In this document: piece after piece, positions 59,548 to 64,000 of the stretch
How the letters are laid out: each line of letters opens with the position of its first letter
Numbering within the stretch: the stretch's first letter is position 1
Assembly (NCBI GenBank): GCA_016929635.1
Contig: JAFGIL010000020.1
Span: 61,686-125,685 of the forward strand
DNA from: Endomicrobiales bacterium
GTDB lineage: Bacteria > Elusimicrobiota > Endomicrobiia > Endomicrobiales > JAFGIL01
Direction of reading: 5' to 3'
Length of the DNA: 64,000 nt
Notes under the pieces: generated by a model
Database searches by the model: none
The model's input: the letters and a program-made list of their open reading frames with translations, nothing else
What the model was told of the DNA's origin: nothing
Position numbers and translations under genes: made by a program

Positions 59548-61845
59548 ATGTCTATTATAAAGAAAATCAACAAAATAAAGGAACTAGGAATTTTTTCCAA
59601 TTATTCAAGGGATTCTCAATTGCCAGATTTCAAAAGATATAATCTAATATATGGATTAAATTATACAGGAAAAACGACTTTATCACGATTGTTTGAAATG
59701 ATAGAAAAAAATGATTTCACAGCTTACCCTAATCTTGAATATGAAATTGAAGATGAACTTGGAACAAAATATAGAAAAAATGACCTGTTTAATACAAAAA
59801 TAAGAGTGTTTAATCAAGAATATATAGATCATAATATGGAGATCAGGAATTGTAAAGCAAAGACTATAACCTTAATATTGGGGGATGAGAACAAAGAAAT
59901 AGTTCAACAGATTGGGGGAGACCAAGAATCAGTAAAAAATAAATTAAATGAATATAGTGAACTTGAAAAAAATGTCAAACAAAACAAAAAATATAAAGAT
60001 AAAACATTCACTGATATTGCAAGAACTATTTATGAAGCTATTATGGGTGGAGCAATAAGAACATATAATAGGAATAATGCTGAAATAGATTATAGAAGTA
60101 TTGCCAGGAAACAACTTCTCTCTGAAGATGATCTAGAAAATCAGCGTACAATAGTAAGACAGAATGTTAAACCTGTGATTGATAAACCAGTAATCAATAG
60201 TATCGAGCTTGTCAATTCAGAAAAAAAGCAATTAGATGAAGCTATAAATTACTTGATAGATCAAGCAAAAGCTCTCTTACAAGAAACTGTTGAATCCCAA
60301 ATAATAGAAAGGCTTAAGAATAATGCAGATATTTCGATTTGGGTAGAAACAGGGCTAAATTTGCACAGTATTTATGAATCGAAAAAGTGTGAATTTTGTG
60401 AAGGTGCTTTATCTGAAAATAGACTAAAGGAACTAACTAATCATTTTAATAAAGCAGATAAACAGTTGAAACAAAAAATTGATAATCTGTCAATAGACAT
60501 ATCAACGATAAGGAGTAATATTGATTCCTTTAAGATTCCTGATAAAGCAAGATTTTATGATGAAATACAAAATGAATATCAGTCTACATATGATACATAT
60601 AAAGTTAATAAAGATAAAATATTAGATATACTTGATAAAATGAAAATTAGTATAGACGGAAAAAAATTAAAAACAACAGAAAAAGTAAATTTTAATTTAG
60701 AATTGAACTTAACTGAGTACAATATTTCACTGAATGGAGTGTTTAGATTTATCAATATCCACAACTCAAAAACTAACGATTTTGAATCAGAAAAGAACAA
60801 AGCAATAAATAAACTAAAAGAACATTACCTCAGTACAATTTATGATGAAGTTAAGAATATGGAAAAAGAAATAGAAATTGGTAGTAAACGAATGGCATTG
60901 TTGATTAATGGAGATACGACTGACCTGGGAATTGATGCTTTAAAGAAAAGGATTGTTGATAATCAAACTAAAATATCATCTACGCATAAAGCATGTGAAG
61001 AAATAAACAGAGGATTAAGTACATTTCTTGGAAGAGATGAGCTAGTATTTGAGCCACATAGAACTAAAGTAAAAGATGGAAATGGGCATGAAACGGAAAT
61101 TGAAGATGGATATATTATTAAAAGAAATGGGAAATTGGCTAAATGTTTGAGTGAAGGAGAAAAAACAGCAATTGCATTTGTTTATTTTATTATTCATCTA
61201 AAAGATTATAAATTTAGTATAGAAGATGGAATTATAGTTATAGATGACCCTATTTCAAGTCTGGATGCAAACTCACTTTTTCAAGCATTTTCATTCCTTA
61301 AAAATGCTGTTATATCAGCTAAACAAGTATTTGTATTTACACATAATTTTGATTTTATGAGATTATTACTCAATTGGCTTAAAGATTCACATATAATAGG
61401 CGAGGAATATTTTATGATAAAAAATGGAGCAGATGAAAATAAGCTTAGAGTAGCGTATATTGATAAATTAGACAAATTGTTAAAAAACTACGAAACTGAA
61501 TACCAATATTTATTTAGCATTTTAAGAGACTATCAATCTGATCAATCACTAGAAAATGTTTATAATTTGCCAAATATTGCTAGAAAATTTATGGATTCAT
61601 TTTTAGCTTTTAGGGTTCCATGCCTAGGATCATCATCATATAAAAAACTGGAAAGAATAAACTATGACAAGATTAAGAAGAATGCAATTTATAAGTTCGC
61701 AAATCATGAATCTCATATGACAGGGAAGGGGTTTGATCCATCTCTTGTACCTGAAACTGATAAAGTTATTCCATATTTACTTGATATGATTAAGACAGAT
61801 TCTCCAGATCATTATGGAATGTTAGAAGAGTCGTTAGTAAATTAA
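59548..61845 (+). CDS. AAA_13-family ATPase with zinc-hook (RloC-like, no anticodon-nuclease motif seen)
   Basis: ATG 59548 follows GGAG by about 6 bases; an in-frame ATG at 59536 would add 4 residues. The product has 765 residues. Walker A is Y-G-L-N-Y-T-G-K-T-T near 35-44. A long coiled coil is interrupted by C-E-F-C near 281-284, a zinc-hook-like motif as in RloC and Rad50. The signature L-S-E-G-E-K-T-A and Walker B V-I-D-D-P-I-S-S-L-D lie in the last third, then F-T-H-N. The tail has N-H-E-S-H but not the R-E-H anticodon-nuclease set of PrrC/RloC that I can recognise. Likely a DNA- or phage-sensing ATPase. Confidence 0.85.
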   Translation: MSIIKKINKIKELGIFSNYSRDSQLPDFKRYNLIYGLNYTGKTTLSRLFEMIEKNDFTAYPNLEYEIEDELGTKYRKNDLFNTKIRVFNQEYIDHNMEIRNCKAKTITLILGDENKEIVQQIGGDQESVKNKLNEYSELEKNVKQNKKYKDKTFTDIARTIYEAIMGGAIRTYNRNNAEIDYRSIARKQLLSEDDLENQRTIVRQNVKPVIDKPVINSIELVNSEKKQLDEAINYLIDQAKALLQETVESQIIERLKNNADISIWVETGLNLHSIYESKKCEFCEGALSENRLKELTNHFNKADKQLKQKIDNLSIDISTIRSNIDSFKIPDKARFYDEIQNEYQSTYDTYKVNKDKILDILDKMKISIDGKKLKTTEKVNFNLELNLTEYNISLNGVFRFINIHNSKTNDFESEKNKAINKLKEHYLSTIYDEVKNMEKEIEIGSKRMALLINGDTTDLGIDALKKRIVDNQTKISSTHKACEEINRGLSTFLGRDELVFEPHRTKVKDGNGHETEIEDGYIIKRNGKLAKCLSEGEKTAIAFVYFIIHLKDYKFSIEDGIIVIDDPISSLDANSLFQAFSFLKNAVISAKQVFVFTHNFDFMRLLLNWLKDSHIIGEEYFMIKNGADENKLRVAYIDKLDKLLKNYETEYQYLFSILRDYQSDQSLENVYNLPNIARKFMDSFLAFRVPCLGSSSYKKLERINYDKIKKNAIYKFANHESHMTGKGFDPSLVPETDKVIPYLLDMIKTDSPDHYGMLEESLVN

Positions 61846-62005
61846 GAATTATCTATACAAAAACTAGTTAATAAGTTTGTCCAAAGTTTGTCTAGTTCCT
61901 GCCAAAAACCAGCAAAAACCAGCAGAAATACTCCGAAATTGATGATTTTGAAAAGTATGCTTTTATCGTCGTAAAAGGGAAGATCAGTGGAGGGCTAATA
62001 CTAGT
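61846..62005. other. Non-coding right arm of the island with GTTTGTC repeats
   Basis: No gene is supported between the AAA_13 stop and the right attachment core. Two direct GTTTGTC copies (61875-61881 and 61886-61892, period 11) resemble integrase arm-type sites. An ACCAGCAAAA direct repeat follows. Confidence 0.4.
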
Positions 62006-62047
62006 ATTTTGAGTCTGCCGCGTCTGCCAATTCCGCCACCCCGGCAT
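62006..62047. repeat. Attachment-site core, right copy (tRNA-Leu 5' half)
   Basis: The 42 bases are identical to 46786-46827 and correspond to the tRNA 5' half up to the anticodon loop. The 3' half is absent, so this is not a functional tRNA. It marks the island's right end. Confidence 0.9.
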
Positions 62048-62087
62048 GGTTCGACTACGCTCACCATTTATTCATTGAAGTTTCAAT

Positions 62088-62116
62088 ATTTTATCACATC
62101 ACCAATTATTTTGCAA
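62088..62116 (-). promoter_or_regulatory. Promoter upstream of the orphan tRNA 5' half
   Basis: On the minus strand TTGCAA (62111-62116) and TAAAAT (62088-62093) are 17 bp apart, about 43 bp before the tRNA-half 5' end. This may be the original tRNA-Leu promoter, now separated from the intact gene by the island. GTTTGTC repeats just beyond it make another explanation possible: a remnant of a second element. Confidence 0.45.
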
Positions 62117-62161
62117 GTTTAAAAGTTTGTCCATTGTTTGTCCACTTTGCCCAAAGTCATG

Positions 62162-63385
62162 TTATGGCAATGAAGAAAGCCACTTGTGAGCAGTAACTAC
62201 AAGTATTTTATTTTTACCATTACTTGTTAGTTTAAAAATATCTTCCTTGTTTACAAGCTGTACTGCAGGAACATTAAGTATGTTCTGGAAATTCTTTAGA
62301 GGTTTTTCAGGTTCATCATTTGTTAATTTTACTTCAACGAGCAATACAGGTTTGTTATTGTCTGTTATGAGAAAATCCACTTCTTCCTTTTCTTTATTTC
62401 TTATGTAGTTCAATGCAAATTTTCCATACCCGTATTCGTTCCAAGTAAAGACAGCTCTTAACAGTTCTACTGCAACCATGTTTTCAAATTTATACCCTTC
62501 ATTCTGTATTTCAGGATAATTAAACAGGTACAATTTTTTTTCTTTAGTTATAGCCCTTGATATTTTCCTGCTCCATGGACTTAGCCTGAAAGTGAGGTAA
62601 AATATATCAAACAGTTTCAGCCAGTTCTTTACGCTGTCAAAAGTAACCTGCAAATCACCTGAAATATTATTTATGGAAAGAGGTGCACCGACTTTATTAG
62701 GCAGCAAAGAAAAAAGAATTTCAATGTTATCTACTTTTTTAATGTCTTTTATATTGCGTATGTCTTCATTAAGGATTTGTCGGGCATAGTTACTAGACCA
62801 TTTTGTCCAGAAGGATTTTTTACCTTTTACAAAGGGCTCAGGAAACCCGCCTATATTAAATAAAGTCTGCCATATATCCCTAGTTTCATTTTTAGGGTTT
62901 ATATCAAATCCATTAAGAGGTGTTTCCAAAAACTCCTTGATTTTTCTTCTTTTTTTACTCATTTCTGCTACAGTAAAAGGCAGTAAATGAAACGAAAGAT
63001 ATCTGCCTGCAAGGGAATCTCCACCTTTTTGATATAAATCCAGCCTGCCGCTGCCTGTAACCAGAAATTTGTATTCATTATGAAACTGGTCGTATGTGCT
63101 TTTAAGGTAATTCTTCCAGTTTTTATATTTATGTATTTCATCAAGTACAACAAGAGGCGTGGATTCATCAACTCTGTTGAAGTTTTCAAAGAATGCCGGG
63201 TTTTCAATAAGTGTCTTTTTGTTGGAGATTATATCCCAGTTAAAATACAGGTTGTTTTTGAAGTTTTTCAGAACTTCCTTTGCAAAAGTAGTCTTACCCA
63301 CCTGCCGCGGTCCTGAAAGGAATATCATCTGTTTTTCACTTGAAAGCTCTTCCCATAGTTTCTGGTATAGTAAACGTTTAATCAT
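62162..63385 (-). CDS. AAA_14/DUF4143 ATPase
   Basis: The protein has 407 residues. Walker A is G-P-R-Q-V-G-K-T-T (25-33) and Walker B is L-V-V-L-D-E (78-83), with the sensor-like V-T-G-S-G-R near 111-116. The C-terminal DUF4143 domain (~200-400) ends with the nuclease-like E-V-D-F-L-I and L-V-E-V-K-L pair (D and E-x-K), typical of these proteins. Their function is unsettled; they are common as isolated mobile-type genes in bacteria and archaea. It lies outside the mapped right end of the island, and its promoter carries operator-like repeats. Confidence 0.9.
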   Translation of the reverse strand: MIKRLLYQKLWEELSSEKQMIFLSGPRQVGKTTFAKEVLKNFKNNLYFNWDIISNKKTLIENPAFFENFNRVDESTPLVVLDEIHKYKNWKNYLKSTYDQFHNEYKFLVTGSGRLDLYQKGGDSLAGRYLSFHLLPFTVAEMSKKRRKIKEFLETPLNGFDINPKNETRDIWQTLFNIGGFPEPFVKGKKSFWTKWSSNYARQILNEDIRNIKDIKKVDNIEILFSLLPNKVGAPLSINNISGDLQVTFDSVKNWLKLFDIFYLTFRLSPWSRKISRAITKEKKLYLFNYPEIQNEGYKFENMVAVELLRAVFTWNEYGYGKFALNYIRNKEKEEVDFLITDNNKPVLLVEVKLTNDEPEKPLKNFQNILNVPAVQLVNKEDIFKLTSNGKNKILVVTAHKWLSSLP

Positions 63386-63394
63386 TGCACTACT

Positions 63395-63453
63395 ATTTTA
63401 ATATATAACTCGGAAAAAGTCAAGACTATTTTATGGTATACTCGGAAATAGTC
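63395..63453 (-). promoter_or_regulatory. Promoter with duplicated operator-like motif (DUF4143 gene)
   Basis: TTGACT (63418-63423) and TAAAAT (63395-63400) are 17 bp apart on the minus strand. The motif ACTCGGAAAxAGTC occurs at 63408-63421, inside the promoter, and again at 63440-63453, 32 bp away, differing in one base. This is consistent with a repressor binding site. Confidence 0.6.
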
Positions 63454-63662
63454 GGAATAAATTTTGTCTGGGCTTTTACATATAAGCCTGCACATCTTGC
63501 ACTCAATTCGGCTGAATGCGAATTAGAGGCAAGACCGCACATCTGCATATCAGCCGGATGAGGCGGTCTGCGGAACATAGGTGTGTTTGCCCTTGAGATT
63601 TGTATTGTGAAAAGATAAAATAGGCTACAGGAAATATTAAGTTCAATTAATGGAGTAATACT
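63454..63662. other. Non-coding gap with inverted repeats
   Basis: No gene is supported. An AGACCGC/GCGGTCT pair around 63532-63580 and CGGCTGAAT/CAGCCGGAT repeats could fold in RNA. Nothing else is recognised. Confidence 0.35.
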
Positions 63663-64000
63663 ATGGATTGGTATCTAATAATAATGATTGTTATTGCCGT
63701 TGTAGTTGGTATATTAATTTTAGTGAAAGTGCGAGAAAATAAATTTGAGAAAATTGCATTGGTATTTGCACTTCTTGCAATATTTGTGAATATATATTTA
63801 ACTCATAAACAAATAAATAAAAACAAAGAAATAGAGGACAATAGAAGAAAGTGTGCAATTCGTGCACTAATAAAAGAATTTGAGTTAAATGCAGATATTA
63901 GAAGTGATTGGAAAAAAGAAGATAATAATTTTCATCATATGAGGTTTGATAAATTTTCAACATCTAATTATAGTGAAGGCATAATTCAATTAGCTGTTGA
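63663..64000 (+). CDS. Membrane protein, partial (cut by window end)
   Basis: The frame opens at ATG 63663, with GGAG about 8 bases upstream, and is still open at base 64000, giving at least 112 residues. It starts with two hydrophobic helices (~4-21 and ~31-50: M-I-V-I-A-V-V-V-G-I-L and L-V-F-A-L-L-A-I-F-V), followed by a charged cytoplasmic-type segment (Q-I-N-K-N-K-E-I-E-D-N-R-R-K). No family can be named from this part. Its low G+C matches the island genes. Confidence 0.7.
   Translation, partial: MDWYLIIMIVIAVVVGILILVKVRENKFEKIALVFALLAIFVNIYLTHKQINKNKEIEDNRRKCAIRALIKEFELNADIRSDWKKEDNNFHHMRFDKFSTSNYSEGIIQLAV

Larger units (their letters stand above)
46786..62047. mobile_element. Integrated mobilizable-type genomic island in tRNA-Leu
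   Basis: The island is bounded by 42-bp direct repeats of the tRNA-Leu 5' half and spans about 15.2 kb. The integrase gene adjoins the left repeat, with an excisionase-like gene, a coupling ATPase and a replication-relaxation-like gene upstream in one operon. The middle and right parts carry a restriction-modification set, regulators, a HEPN/MNT-like pair, a ClpP-fold protease and an AAA_13 ATPase. Codons in the island are more A/T-rich than in the housekeeping region. No relaxase or mating-pair formation genes are visible, so transfer, if any, needs help in trans. Confidence 0.85.

Noticed and set aside
59548..61845. PrrC/RloC anticodon nuclease
   Set aside because: The ATPase and hook motifs fit, but the nuclease residue set could not be found in the tail, so only the ATPase family is claimed.
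62006..62047. Second tRNA-Leu gene
   Set aside because: Only the 5' half up to the anticodon loop is present; no variable arm, T arm or 3' acceptor strand follows, so it is an attachment-site copy.
61875..62142. CRISPR array
   Set aside because: The repeated GTTTGTC units are only 7 bases, spaced 11 bp in pairs, with no spacer-sized intervals and no cas genes.

Overview
The window looks like chromosome of an AT-rich, Gram-negative-type bacterium, probably from a little-cultured lineage (Elusimicrobiota/Omnitrophota/Firestonebacteria-like or an FCB-type group; the sequence alone does not decide). The signs are two PorV/PorQ-family outer-membrane barrels, a secreted protein with an FlgD/Por-type C-terminal domain, very large repetitive surface proteins, a lipoprotein sugar-binding protein and standard genetic code with ordinary sigma70-type promoters.

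Positions 1-17704 hold a surface-protein locus: the 3' part of a giant repeat protein (over 4,200 residues, about 22 complete Ig-like units plus FN3, propeller and lamin-tail domains), a 1,079-residue propeller protein with a sorting-type C-terminus, and a PorV-like barrel. Next come a nucleotidyltransferase, an orphan ABC-2 permease (minus strand) and a sugar ABC importer without its ATPase (19718-23612). From 23665 to 32695 lie housekeeping genes in tight order: purH, lipA, alaS, a double-ACT protein, a PfkB kinase, cdd and a Na/Pi cotransporter.

Positions 32872-41624 form a long co-directional run: a secreted six-hairpin-like protein, an outer-membrane barrel fused to LysM, a coiled-coil histidine kinase, a degenerate receiver fused through a membrane segment to a beta-propeller, a PilZ protein, two membrane proteins and an ATP-cone/uridine-kinase fusion. 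It reads like an envelope-sensing module and has no name that I know. Facing it is a secreted cyclophilin/DJ-1 fusion (41635-42813), followed by an operon of an M50-like protease, a lipid/dolichol kinase and an ABC exporter, closed by a strong terminator at 46619-46664.

Positions 46786-62047 are an integrated element of about 15.2 kb, bounded by 42-bp direct repeats that copy the 5' half of a tRNA-Leu(CAA) gene. The element supplies the 5' half of the intact tRNA, which now sits directly downstream of the integrase. The element encodes an integrase, an excisionase-like protein, a VirD4/TraG-type coupling ATPase and a replication-relaxation-like protein, with an oriT-like region rich in inverted repeats but no visible relaxase. 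Its cargo is defensive: a C5-methyltransferase/PD-(D/E)xK endonuclease/Vsr operon, two XRE regulators, a HEPN/MNT-like toxin-antitoxin pair with a consensus promoter between palindromes, and a divergent pair consisting of a ClpP-fold/zinc-ribbon protease operon and an operon with a zinc-hook AAA_13 ATPase. That last divergent locus is the best candidate in this window for an undescribed defence system.

Beyond the right repeat are a DUF4143 ATPase with operator-like repeats in its promoter and the start of a membrane protein cut by the window end.
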